Source: FEN-1350 sp964386005 (GTDB lineage: Bacteria; Planctomycetota; Phycisphaerae; Sedimentisphaerales; Anaerohalosphaeraceae). Taken from it: a stretch of DNA of 64,000 bases. A program made the position numbers and the translations under genes. Numbering within the stretch: position 1 is the stretch's first letter; the number at the start of each line of letters is the position of its first letter. The stretch lies in contig CAYLSB010000019.1 in NCBI GenBank assembly GCA_964386005.1, forward strand, positions 1 through 64,000, in the 5' to 3' direction. Under the pieces are notes generated by a model. It did not search any database, had not been told where the DNA came from, and was given only the letters and a program-made list of their open reading frames with translations. Of this stretch, positions 35,484 to 44,223 are shown one piece after another.

Positions 35484-36491
35484 CTATGGATTTTCCGTGA
35501 GCATGACTTTCAAACTAAGGTTGCGAAATTCAATCGCCCCGGTAAACAGGCCCGTTGCCTCCCAGCCGAGGTTAGTGCTACTGATACGATAGTCGCCCAG
35601 ATCCCGTGAATCTTTCAGGTAGCCCTTGTCCCAGGCCATATTGAGCGATTGCAGGATGATCGGCAGCAGGTCCTTGTCGAAGACGACCCATCGGCCGTCA
35701 TGCAGACTTTCCTTTGTATAAACCTCCCCGCCGGGATTGTAGATCAGCTTGGCCGAAGGATCCGCGATGTCCTGCGCGACATGCGGCCGGGGGATCCGCT
35801 GGCGATCGTCATAGATCGGTACGACGAACCACAGAAAATCGCCGAAGCCCCTGGAGTCGCGGTTGCGGTTCTGGATCGTCAGGACGAAGGGAACCTGTCC
35901 GCAGTGCAGTTCCTGGGTATAACCGGGACCTTCGATACGTTTGCCCTCGACGAGTCGCGCCTCCAAATGAAACGGTACAGCCGCGAGTCGGTCCAGCGGA
36001 GGGGATTCCAGCGATTGCTCGACGAGCAGATGGGGCCACGGTTGTCCGAACTCGCGGAGCTTGCCGTCGTATTCGGGATTCGAATCGATCCGCAACATTA
36101 AATCCGCTGTGCTCGTTCCCGGCTTTCCGATTGTCACAGACTTGGCCTTATTCGAAAATCTCACCGATCCATCGGCCAATACCTGCCGGGTCGCCGACGC
36201 GATACTGAAGCGGCTGTTCCACTGGTCGAGCTGCCAGACCGGCTCGCCCGCAGCCGCAACCGGCCCGATCAATTTTCCTTCAGGGACCTTCTTACCCATC
36301 GGCGCGGCCATGACCATAAAGCCCCGCTGAAACTGCGGGTCGGCGATCAACTCGACGGATTTGCTTTGGGAATCAGAGAGGGATACGGCAGCTATGGCCA
36401 TGATTGATATTCCTGCCAGAGTCGGGATCGTCCACCTCATTGCACTCGGCGGTTGCCACCCCCGTGAAACTCGTGCAATCTGTCGCTTCAT
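35484..36491 (-). CDS. Exported protein of unknown function
   Basis: 335 residues from ATG 36491, chosen because gggagg lies 5 bases upstream; a GTG at 36497 is the alternative. An N-terminal hydrophobic segment (RWTIPTLAGISIMAIAAVSL) should act as a signal anchor. The rest is beta-rich, with phrases such as QLDQWNSRFSIASATRQVL and FGDFLWFVVPIYDDRQRIP. No catalytic signature seen. It ends 9 bp before the small membrane-protein gene and starts 28 bp after the lepA stop, so it may be carried on the lepA transcript. Confidence 0.65.
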   Translation of the reverse strand: MKRQIARVSRGWQPPSAMRWTIPTLAGISIMAIAAVSLSDSQSKSVELIADPQFQRGFMVMAAPMGKKVPEGKLIGPVAAAGEPVWQLDQWNSRFSIASATRQVLADGSVRFSNKAKSVTIGKPGTSTADLMLRIDSNPEYDGKLREFGQPWPHLLVEQSLESPPLDRLAAVPFHLEARLVEGKRIEGPGYTQELHCGQVPFVLTIQNRNRDSRGFGDFLWFVVPIYDDRQRIPRPHVAQDIADPSAKLIYNPGGEVYTKESLHDGRWVVFDKDLLPIILQSLNMAWDKGYLKDSRDLGDYRISSTNLGWEATGLFTGAIEFRNLSLKVMLTENP

Positions 36492-36519
36492 ATCCACCTC
36501 CCTGAACCCTGTGTTCGGC

Positions 36520-38319
36520 TCAATCCTCTCCCGTATCCAGAATGCTCATGAAGGCCTCCTGCGGAATCTGGACCTGTCCGATGGATTTCAACCGTTTCTT
36601 GCCTTCCTTCTGTCGCTTGAGCACCTTCATCTTCCGGGTAACGTCGCCGCCGTAGAGTTTGGCCGTCACATCCTTGCGGAACGGTTTGATCGATTCCCGC
36701 GCGATAATCTTGCCACCGATGGCCACCTGCAGCGGAATCTCGAACTGGTGCCGCGGAATCGCCCGACGGAGTTTGATCAGCAGCTTTCGGCCGCGGTATT
36801 CGGCATTGCTGCGATGCACGATCAAGCTCAGCGCATCGACGATGTTCTTATTGACCAGAATGTCGATCTTGACCAGGTCGCCCGCCTCAAAACCGAGAAA
36901 CTCGTAATCCATCGTCGCATAGCCGTGGCTGATCCCCTTGAGCTGGTCGTAAAAGTCATATACGATCTCCGCCAGGGGCGCCTTGTATTCGATCATCACG
37001 CGGGTTGTGCTGATGTAATCGGTCTTGATCAGCTTGCAGCGACGGCCCTCCGCCAATTGCATGATCCCACCGATCGATTCGGTATTCGTAATGATCTCCA
37101 GCTTGACCATCGGCTCGCGAATCTCTTCGATCGCGCTGCGGTCGGGCAGCTCGCTGGGCGAATCGATCCGCTTGACCTTGCCGTCGGTGGTCATGTATTC
37201 ATAGCTGACCGTCGGGGCCGTCTGCACCACATCGACGTCGTTTTCGCGTTCCAGCCGTTCCTGGATGATCTCCATGTGCAAAAGGCCCAGAAATCCGCAT
37301 CGAAAACCGAATCCCAGAGCGGGGCTGTTCTGCGGGATGAAGGTGAAACTGGCATCGTTGAGCGACAACCGCTCAAAGGCGCTTCGCAACTTTGGATAAT
37401 CCGTCATGCTGCCCGGATAGAAATCCGAAAACACCATCTGCATGGGGGCCACATATCCCGCCAGGGCCTTCTCGGCCGGGGCGTTATCGTCGGTGATCGT
37501 ATCGCCCACTCGCACGTCGTGCAGTTCGCGGATGTTGGCGATCACGTATCCCACCTCGCCCGACCCCAGCCGATCCACGGCCGTCATCTTCGGCGTGAAC
37601 TTGCCGATTTCGCTGACCATATACGTTCGGTTCACGCCCATCAACCGGATTTTCTGTTTGGTCCGAATGCTCCCCGCAAAAACCCTCACATAGCAGATCA
37701 CGCCGCGGTACTCGTCATACAAACTGTCGAAGATCAATGCCGCCGAAGGTTCGTCATCCCGATCCGGCGGAGGCGGAAGCAGGGTCACTATCCCATCCAG
37801 CAGCTCGTCAACGCCGATGCCGCTTTTTCCGCTGATGCGAAAACACTCATTCTTACGGATGCCCAGTACATGTTCGATCTCATCGCCGACCACATCGGGC
37901 TGTGCCGCCGGCAGGTCGATCTTGTTGATCGCCCCGAGAATCTCGACGTTGTTATGCACCGCCAGGTAGGCGTTGGCCACCGTCTGCGCCTGCACGCCCT
38001 GCGTGGCATCGACCACCAGCACCGCGCCTTCGCAGGCCGCCAGCGCCCGCGACACCTCGTAATGAAAATCCACATGCCCCGGAGTATCGATCAGGTTGAG
38101 CATGTATTCGCGCCCTTCGTGCTCGTAGCGCATCGTCACCGCCGACGCCTTGATCGTGATACCGCGCTCACGCTCCAGGTCCATGCTGTCGAGCAACTGG
38201 TCGCGCTTTTCGCGCGAGCTGATCGTGCCGGTCAGTTCCAGCATCCGATCGGCCAGCGTGCTCTTGCCGTGGTCGATGTGGGCGATAATCGAAAAATTCC
38301 GTATATGGTCGGTGCTCAT
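36520..38319 (-). CDS. lepA: Translation elongation factor 4 (LepA)
   Basis: 599 residues, standard LepA length. GTPase motifs: AHIDHGKSTL (P-loop), DTPGHVDF (G3) and NKIDLP (G4). Then come the EF-G-like domains II, III and V and the LepA-specific C-terminal domain (LIKLRRAIPRHQFEIPLQVAIG, then IIARESIKPFRKDVTAKLYGGDVTRKMK). It binds ribosomes and back-translocates or remodels them. The usual peptidase partner gene lepB is not next to it. Start ATG 38319 (MSTDHIRNFSII) fits family alignments. Confidence 0.98.
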   Translation of the reverse strand: MSTDHIRNFSIIAHIDHGKSTLADRMLELTGTISSREKRDQLLDSMDLERERGITIKASAVTMRYEHEGREYMLNLIDTPGHVDFHYEVSRALAACEGAVLVVDATQGVQAQTVANAYLAVHNNVEILGAINKIDLPAAQPDVVGDEIEHVLGIRKNECFRISGKSGIGVDELLDGIVTLLPPPPDRDDEPSAALIFDSLYDEYRGVICYVRVFAGSIRTKQKIRLMGVNRTYMVSEIGKFTPKMTAVDRLGSGEVGYVIANIRELHDVRVGDTITDDNAPAEKALAGYVAPMQMVFSDFYPGSMTDYPKLRSAFERLSLNDASFTFIPQNSPALGFGFRCGFLGLLHMEIIQERLERENDVDVVQTAPTVSYEYMTTDGKVKRIDSPSELPDRSAIEEIREPMVKLEIITNTESIGGIMQLAEGRRCKLIKTDYISTTRVMIEYKAPLAEIVYDFYDQLKGISHGYATMDYEFLGFEAGDLVKIDILVNKNIVDALSLIVHRSNAEYRGRKLLIKLRRAIPRHQFEIPLQVAIGGKIIARESIKPFRKDVTAKLYGGDVTRKMKVLKRQKEGKKRLKSIGQVQIPQEAFMSILDTGED

Positions 38320-38447
38320 TCGTGCTATTCTCGTTAGGTTTCTTGGATAAACCTTTTAAAATAGCACAACCGACCGCAAAATACAAGGATGGATTCGAGC
38401 CGTCTGAAAGTCGAAAGTCCGTGCCAACCGATCAGCCATCAACTGGA

Positions 38448-41006
38448 TTACGGGACATTCAAGACGATGCGAAAGCCGCGATCCGTTCCCCCCCTGGATG
38501 GGAGATAACCATCACGGGACGCCGCGCGGCAGTCTGCCGCACGACTGTCCCAACAGCCCCCGCGAAAAACCCGACTGGTACCGGTTGTGGGTCCTGTTGG
38601 ATTGGGCTTGGGGCTGGATTCATAATAGGCAGCCGAATACCAGTCCTGGCACCATTCATGGACATTGCCCGTCATATCGTAAAGGCCGAAATCATTGGGG
38701 GCGAAACTACCCACCGGAGAGGTATTGGGAAAAAACAAGCCATCCCAGTCCGGGTGATAGCCCCGCGTAAGACTGGTATCATAACTGAAAGCGGCGTCGC
38801 TTTGATAATTTGCCTGGTTGTGGGTGATCGTATCTCCCCAGGGGAATCGCTTTCCGGCCGATCCGCCCCGGGCGGCATATTCCCATTCGGCCTCGGTGGG
38901 GAGCCGATATCCCTTTTTGCTGAAGTCACAGGCCCAGGTGGACAGATCGTAACAGGGCTCCCGGCCTTCCTGCCGGCTGCGCCAGTTGCAGAACGCCGCG
39001 GCGCCGTACCAGGTTACCAAGACAATGGGATCCTGGGTCATGTCCCGACCGCCCTTGGCGCGGACAATGAAGTCCATATTATAAAAGATCATACTTCGAT
39101 CATCGGATGAAGTTGTGTCGCAGTAAGGAATACCGGCCTGATACACGACACCAGAGATCACGGTGATCAATCCCTGCTGCAGGATGGAATTCAGAAAAGT
39201 GCAATATTGCTGATTGGTGATTTCGGTCTTGCCCATCGCAAACGAACCCACCGTCACCGTGTGAACGGGCAATTCATCAGGTTCTCCCTCGTCGGAGGCC
39301 ATGCTGTTGCCCATCTGGAAGGTCCCCCCGGGGATTGCGGCCAAATCCGCGGGCGGCAGATCCCGAACGACGCGGAATCCGCGCTCATAGTGCGTGCCGG
39401 CAGGATCAACAGACGCTTTCGTTGTGACTTTGCAGAAGTTGACAGCCGAGGTGAAGCCCCCGCCGCAATATACGCGTTTCCAGCCGTCTTCGGAAGCGGT
39501 GTATTCATTGAGATTGCCCGTGATGTCGGCCAAGCCGTATCCGAAAGGACCAAAGGTACCGACCACGGTGGTGCCGGCGGGATTCCCCGTTTCATTGCAG
39601 TTGACTTTGGTTTTGTCAGGGGTCGGACCGTACCCATAGAGATAAGTACCGTCGAAGTCGGCGGCGGCCTGGTATTCCCATTCGGTTGGCAGCCGATAGC
39701 CATAAAAATCTGCGAATGCCATAGACCCATACCAGCTCACATAAGTCACCGGGTGGTTTTCAAAACCGCTGTCCACCGAAAAGGTTGTCCCGTTGTAATG
39801 GATCCGGGATGCGCCGCCGTTGACCCAGTGACTGGTCGTCAGGCCCATCCCCGTTGTGTTGAAGTACACGGCATTCACATAATCCTGGCCCTTGTTGGAA
39901 CCAAAGGCGCCCTTCACCAGGTTGCCGGCAACGATGATATCGCCGGTTGCCTTGGCCATGTTGAGAAACTCGCAATACTGGGCATTGGTCGTCAGGTATT
40001 TACTCATCATGCCCCGGAATCCCTCATGACCGGCAACGCCGGGATCATCGATCAAGACCCACTCTATATCCAGGATACCGCCGTCATCGAGCCAGGCGGC
40101 CGCCAGCACGGCAAAATCCTCCAGGTCCACCTGGCAGTCATTCGTCAGATCCGCCGACGGACAGTCGGTCTCCATAACCACTCGAATCCCGACATTGCTG
40201 CTGCGAAAGGTCGGGTCCAGCGGATAGGGGTAGTTGGTCCTGCTCTCGTCGGACCCGTAGAAGGCGCTGCCGCCGCGAATCACGCGGTCCCCCTGGTACT
40301 CTTCGCTGGTCCATTCCCACACATTGCCGGACATGTCATAGCAGCCGAAGTAACTGGCGGAATAGAGAGTCCCCGGATTGGCGCCGTTGTAAAAGCCCAC
40401 GGGGGTCGTGTCGCCTTTGCAGTCGCCATAATTGGCCCGCGAGCAGTCGATCGAATCGCTCCGAAACCCGTAGAGCCAGTAAAGGGTCTGTGCCGGGTCC
40501 CAGGCGGCGGCCTTCTGCCATTCGTATTTGGTCGGGAGGCGATACTTGCGGCCGGTCTTGTACGTTTTCCATGCGGCATACGCCTCCGCATCATTATACC
40601 CGACAAAGGTCACCGGATAATTCTCCCGTCCGGCCACCGGGGTGAAGGTATAGGGGTAAGTTTGAGAGCGAAGGATCGACATCCGGGAATCATAATCAAA
40701 ACTCTTGTACGCATCGTGCTCGTTCAGAAATGCGGCATACTCGGCATTGGTGACCTCATACTTGCCGATCAGGTAGTCGGAAACAGAGACCCAGGACTGG
40801 CCATTGTCGGGCTGGTAAGGGCCGCTCTTGACCAGGACCATGCCTTCCGGTCGATCCTTACCGGCCAACCACTGGCCGGCCAGAACCGCCAGGTCGGATG
40901 GATCCACGACACAATTCAGGACGATATCCCCCTGTGGGCAGGAGGCAAACGCCGGCACGACGGCAAGAATAGAGCAACTCAACGCAACTCCGAATGCCGT
41001 TCTCAT
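38448..41006 (-). CDS. Secreted protein with three SUMF1 (formylglycine-generating-enzyme-like) domains and dockerin-like motifs
   Basis: 852 residues from ATG 41006 (MRTAFGVALSCSILAVVPAFAS), a signal peptide. Two dockerin-like motifs occur, VDPSDLAVLAGQWL (about residue 33) and VDLEDFAVLAAAWL (about 290). Three SUMF1 modules follow the pattern G-x-Y-E-V-T-N-x-x-Y...RLPTxxEW...D-M-x-G-N-V-x-E-W...R-G-G, at roughly 55-275, 310-560 and 565-850. The third has GKTEITNQQY, YRLPTEAEWEYAARGG, FGLYDMTGNVHEWCQDW and FRGGCWDSRAADCRAASR. The two catalytic Cys spaced as in true sulfatase-activating enzymes are not seen, so this is probably a binding or structural variant. Divergent from the zinc-ribbon gene with a 377-bp spacer. 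Confidence 0.88.
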   Translation of the reverse strand: MRTAFGVALSCSILAVVPAFASCPQGDIVLNCVVDPSDLAVLAGQWLAGKDRPEGMVLVKSGPYQPDNGQSWVSVSDYLIGKYEVTNAEYAAFLNEHDAYKSFDYDSRMSILRSQTYPYTFTPVAGRENYPVTFVGYNDAEAYAAWKTYKTGRKYRLPTKYEWQKAAAWDPAQTLYWLYGFRSDSIDCSRANYGDCKGDTTPVGFYNGANPGTLYSASYFGCYDMSGNVWEWTSEEYQGDRVIRGGSAFYGSDESRTNYPYPLDPTFRSSNVGIRVVMETDCPSADLTNDCQVDLEDFAVLAAAWLDDGGILDIEWVLIDDPGVAGHEGFRGMMSKYLTTNAQYCEFLNMAKATGDIIVAGNLVKGAFGSNKGQDYVNAVYFNTTGMGLTTSHWVNGGASRIHYNGTTFSVDSGFENHPVTYVSWYGSMAFADFYGYRLPTEWEYQAAADFDGTYLYGYGPTPDKTKVNCNETGNPAGTTVVGTFGPFGYGLADITGNLNEYTASEDGWKRVYCGGGFTSAVNFCKVTTKASVDPAGTHYERGFRVVRDLPPADLAAIPGGTFQMGNSMASDEGEPDELPVHTVTVGSFAMGKTEITNQQYCTFLNSILQQGLITVISGVVYQAGIPYCDTTSSDDRSMIFYNMDFIVRAKGGRDMTQDPIVLVTWYGAAAFCNWRSRQEGREPCYDLSTWACDFSKKGYRLPTEAEWEYAARGGSAGKRFPWGDTITHNQANYQSDAAFSYDTSLTRGYHPDWDGLFFPNTSPVGSFAPNDFGLYDMTGNVHEWCQDWYSAAYYESSPKPNPTGPTTGTSRVFRGGCWDSRAADCRAASRDGYLPSRGGTDRGFRIVLNVP

Positions 41007-41383
41007 GTTCCCGTTCTCCCGATTGCAGATTTTGATAGGATCGAAATTCCCGGTTACTCCTCCATAAAACCCTCGCGCGCGGATGATCCCACAAGCCAAG
41101 ATCCCCAAATCCCGGGGACCGCTCTTTCCTGTGGGCAGAAGGCCACTCTCTCCGACAATCAAAAAACCATTCTAACATGAATTGCGGACAATGTCAAGCG
41201 ATTTCCATTTTTTGTCCGGGCCGCTGGACCTGAGAGTGGAAGGCGGCTCGATAACGATCGAGAGAGATTTCTCGGGTTCTGACGCCGATTTTTATGTCAC
41301 AATCGAAGGCCAGTTGTGTCTATAATAGGCGCTCGGTACTGGATACTCGTGCAACGTGTATGAATGGAAAGGGGAGTATTCCG
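41007..41383. other. Divergent intergenic region
   Basis: This lies between the triple-SUMF1 gene (minus) and the zinc-ribbon gene (plus). It contains a perfect tataat at 41321-41326 for the plus strand. Nothing else was recognised; short open frames that enter it lack ribosome sites. Confidence 0.5.
41321..41326 (+). promoter_or_regulatory. Perfect -10 box (TATAAT)
   Basis: tataat 58 bases before the ATG at 41384, followed by agg. No good -35 at the standard spacing. Confidence 0.5.
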
Positions 41384-41947
41384 ATGAATGATCAAAAACG
41401 GAACGACGACAATCGTATCGATCCCGGCCATAGCGGCCCGCTTAAGCTGTTTCGAACGCTCGGTCCAATGATCCTGGGGCTGGGGGTTCTGTTGATTGTC
41501 ATTGCGATGGTCGAGTTCTTTTCCCTTTTTGGTTCCATGCGGGACCCGCGATTCATTTGGATGCCGTTCTTGGGGATTCCGATGCTCTTTGTCGGAGGGG
41601 TGATGACCCAGTTCGGCTATGCCGGCAAGGTCGCCCGCTACATGGCCCAAGAGATGGCTCCCGTCAGCAAGGACACCTTCAACTATCTGGCCGACGGTAC
41701 GCAGGAAGGCGTCAAGACCGTCGCCGCGGCCGTGGGGCAGGGCCTGGCCACCGGAGGTGTGGCCCTCGGCGGTAAGCCCGCGACAAAAGTCCGCTGCCAC
41801 AAGTGCAATGCCCTGGCCGAAGAGGGATCCCGGTTCTGCCCCCAATGCGCCAGCCCCTTGACCAAGACCAAACCCTGTCCCAACTGCCGCGAGCTCAACG
41901 ACCCGGACGCAAAATTCTGCGACAACTGCGGACAGGGGTTATCCTGA
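41384..41947 (+). CDS. Membrane protein with double zinc ribbon
   Basis: 187 residues from ATG 41384, preceded by ggggag. Two transmembrane helices (LGPMILGLGVLLIVIAMVEFF and WMPFLGIPMLFVGGVMTQF) are followed by a soluble helical region. The C-terminus has two zinc-ribbon knuckle pairs, CHKC...CPQC and CPNC...CDNC. Such ribbons usually mediate protein or RNA contacts or structural zinc binding. Function unknown. It ends 27 bp from the end of the convergent amylase gene. Confidence 0.75.
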   Translation: MNDQKRNDDNRIDPGHSGPLKLFRTLGPMILGLGVLLIVIAMVEFFSLFGSMRDPRFIWMPFLGIPMLFVGGVMTQFGYAGKVARYMAQEMAPVSKDTFNYLADGTQEGVKTVAAAVGQGLATGGVALGGKPATKVRCHKCNALAEEGSRFCPQCASPLTKTKPCPNCRELNDPDAKFCDNCGQGLS

Positions 41948-41974
41948 TCGACGATTACGCACAGCCGGTCGCAA

Positions 41975-43393
41975 TTAATTCGTCCCATCGACCGCCGCTT
42001 GCGTCTCTACCTTTTTGGATTTCCTCACCCACACGGCGTACCCCGGACCGGCCGCTTCCATTCCCCACACATCGCTGTCGGGATGGAAACCCCACCCGTA
42101 ACCGATCTTCACGATCAGGGTGCTGCTGTCGGAGGATTTGTCTCCCACAATCGCCACATAATCATTGCCGTGCACTTCCGTTTTGATGAAGCTGCCGCTG
42201 TGAGCGCCCGCGTATTTTCTGGCTTTGATGATCGGTTTAATCTCGTTTCCGCGATTCCACTCAAAGTAGTGTTTCCAATATACGCACGGGATCCCCGGGT
42301 GCGTGAGGATATACGCGTATCCCTGCATGAGCTTGTCGTTGTTGCCGAAGGAGTCGAATTGTTTCAGCGGAAAACCCGTATCGTGATTTTCCAGAAAGGT
42401 GACGGCCTTGTTCCGGTTGACGGCGATCAACCCGTCATTGACGCCGTCCTTAAAAGTAATGGCCGGTAAATGATCGTACATGCCGTTGTTGATGAAATGC
42501 TTTACGAGATCAAACGCGGGAAAATCGAAGGCGCAACAGGCCCTCTCGGCCGGGTCCGGCCGGCCCTGCTGTTTGGTTCCGTCCACCCACGCCGTCAGAA
42601 GATTGACATCGCCGTCCCAATATTCTCCCACCGCGAACGTCGGGCTCGACGCATAGTCATACTCGGCGACATAGATCGCGTCGAATCCCTTGACAAAGTC
42701 ATACCTCCAGCCCTTGTAGCCGAGAACCTTCAGCCGGCCCAGATACGCTTTGATATCCTGTCGAACGGATGGATTGGCGTGGTCCAGATCTCTGGCGCCG
42801 TCCCAATTGCCTTTCGATCCCAAAAAGTCGCCTCCGCCCATCAACTGGGATTCACGAATTATTCGATCCTCTTGACCCAGATTATCAAGGTTCTCGCTCC
42901 AGAATTCATCCGTCGAGCAGATATACGTGGATGGCCAGTCCGGATTTTTGAACGTCGCCCAGCCGCCGCTGCCGTTGCGATGATTCAGGACCAGATCCGC
43001 GATCGGATCGATCCCCGCCTGGACCAACGCGACGAGCAACTCCTTGTGCTGGGTTTCGCTGCCGTAGTTGTTGTTGAAATTGTGGTACTCTTCCGGATGA
43101 TATCCCGCTCCCGCGCCCTGCGATGGCGGCGGCAGCCAGATCAAGCTGAATTTCGCCCTGGTCAGTTCGTCGATCTTGCTTTTGACATGGTCGTACCATT
43201 TGCCCTGCCAATCCACTGTGTACTTGAACCCGCCGTTGCCGGCTTGTTCGCCCTGCTGATGCGATTCCCACATGAATCCCTGAATCATCACACGGCCGTC
43301 ATCGTACCCGCCCTGCGCAAACAACACCCCCGCGACGGATACAACCCACAACAGCGGAATCACCCGGAGAATAAACGAGATTTGCCTTTTCAT
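41975..43393 (-). CDS. Secreted alpha-amylase (GH13)
   Basis: 472 residues with a signal peptide (FILRVIPLLWVVSVAGVLFAQ). The GH13 (beta/alpha)8 motifs are complete: region I DLVLNHR, region II GWRYDFVKGF with the nucleophile Asp, region III FAVGEYWDGD with the acid/base Glu, and region IV TFLENHDTGFP with the third Asp. Spacing and length resemble the plant/bacterial GH13_6-type enzymes with a small C-terminal beta domain. It cleaves alpha-1,4-glucan outside the cell. An aaggag ribosome site lies 7 bases before the ATG. As a folded exported enzyme it is a plausible substrate of the type II secretion system encoded downstream. Confidence 0.95.
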   Translation of the reverse strand: MKRQISFILRVIPLLWVVSVAGVLFAQGGYDDGRVMIQGFMWESHQQGEQAGNGGFKYTVDWQGKWYDHVKSKIDELTRAKFSLIWLPPPSQGAGAGYHPEEYHNFNNNYGSETQHKELLVALVQAGIDPIADLVLNHRNGSGGWATFKNPDWPSTYICSTDEFWSENLDNLGQEDRIIRESQLMGGGDFLGSKGNWDGARDLDHANPSVRQDIKAYLGRLKVLGYKGWRYDFVKGFDAIYVAEYDYASSPTFAVGEYWDGDVNLLTAWVDGTKQQGRPDPAERACCAFDFPAFDLVKHFINNGMYDHLPAITFKDGVNDGLIAVNRNKAVTFLENHDTGFPLKQFDSFGNNDKLMQGYAYILTHPGIPCVYWKHYFEWNRGNEIKPIIKARKYAGAHSGSFIKTEVHGNDYVAIVGDKSSDSSTLIVKIGYGWGFHPDSDVWGMEAAGPGYAVWVRKSKKVETQAAVDGTN

Positions 43394-43570
43394 GTTCGTC
43401 TCCTTTATAAGAGCGCCCGATCCTCACGCGGACCTGTTTCCCTTTCACCCAATCCGTTGTCTCACCCGACACTAAACTATACACCGCGGAAACGACTTGT
43501 CAAATTCCCCCGCCGTTATCTTATTCCCCCGTCGGGTGGCAGCCACCGAGCATCACGAGGTGGATGTTGT

Positions 43571-43592
43571 AGGGGCACACGGCGTGTGCCCT
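43571..43592 (+). repeat. Palindrome with GGC loop (gggcacac/gtgtgccc)
   Basis: Arms gggcacac (43573-43580) and gtgtgccc (43584-43591) around a ggc loop, preceded by gtag. Same layout as the element that follows 30 bases later. Confidence 0.7.
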
Positions 43593-43620
43593 TAGGAGGG
43601 CCGCGCTCCGTCGTGGCCGG

Positions 43621-43643
43621 TAGGGGCGGATGGCATCCGCCCT
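43621..43643 (+). repeat. Palindrome with GGC loop (gggcggat/atccgccc)
   Basis: Arms gggcggat (43624-43631) and atccgccc (43635-43642) around ggc, preceded by gtag. It is the same core, inverted, as the element at 38-62. Confidence 0.75.
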
Positions 43644-43646
43644 TTT

Positions 43647-43671
43647 GTCATACCGGCGAAGGCCGGCAACC
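43647..43671 (+). repeat. GTCAT-type palindrome
   Basis: gtcataccggc, a short gaag centre and gccggcaacc. Third relative of the elements at 22513 and 26160, standing immediately before the truncated transporter gene. Confidence 0.65.
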
Positions 43672-44181
43672 GATGGATTCAACACGATGGATATCGCGGC
43701 GATGAGTCCGACATGCCAGACGGGCTTGATTGCGATGATGTTCGTTGGTGCTTCGCCGGGCAGCACCGGCGGCGGAATTAAGACGACCACTCTGGGGATC
43801 CTGCTGTTGTTTTTAGGGTATCATCTCAAAGGCCAGCAACACAATGTGCGGGTTTTTGGACGGACAATCCCGATTCATTGTATCCTCAAGGCCTTCGTTA
43901 TCCTTTTCTGGTTTCTTCTGATTATCGTGGTCGATTTGCTGATTCTCACGGTAATGGAATCCTCCGGTTTCCTGGCTATCCTTTTTGAGATCGTCTCCGC
44001 GCTGGCCAATACGGGCCTGTCGATGGGGATCACCTCGTCGCTGGCACCGCTGAGCCGGGTGGTCCTGATCGTAACGATGTTCATCGGTCGCGTCGGTCCT
44101 TTGGCGGCGGGTTTATTTCTGATTGGACGATCCAATTCACCGAAGTTCCAATATGCGACTGAAGATCTCTTTATCGGATAA
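43672..44181 (+). pseudogene. 5'-truncated TrkH/KtrB-type potassium transporter
   Basis: Only the C-terminal third of a TrkH-family protein remains, about 170 of the usual 450-500 residues. Family resemblance begins at GFNTMDI, which in intact members is the end of the R-T-A-G-F-N pore segment. It continues through the last filter region MMFVGASPGSTGGGIKTTT, ALANTGLSMGITSSLAPLS and MFIGRVGPLAAG to a normal C-terminus. Upstream of this point is not transporter sequence but the palindrome cluster. The nearest in-frame ATG (43630) lies inside a palindrome. Either a deletion fused repeat DNA to the gene, or the assembly was joined at the repeat. A TrkA partner is not present. Confidence 0.75.
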
Positions 44182-44223
44182 TCCACTTCTAAAGCCCGAT
44201 CCCAAAAACGCCGAAAAACACTA

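Noticed and set aside
36361..38337. 658-codon plus-strand frame opposite lepA
   Set aside because: Fully antisense to a certain lepA; composition (many His, Arg, Gln) is typical of a shadow frame.
38448..41006. Genuine sulfatase-activating formylglycine-generating enzyme to serve the sulfur operon
   Set aside because: The C-terminal active-site Cys spacing is missing, the protein is exported with dockerin-like motifs, and no sulfatase gene is close.
39207..41180. Long plus-strand frame opposite the triple-SUMF1 gene
   Set aside because: Antisense shadow of a gene with clear domains and signal peptide.
42470..43705. Plus-strand frame opposite the amylase gene running into the palindromes
   Set aside because: Antisense to a GH13 gene with all catalytic motifs; the end lies in repeat DNA.
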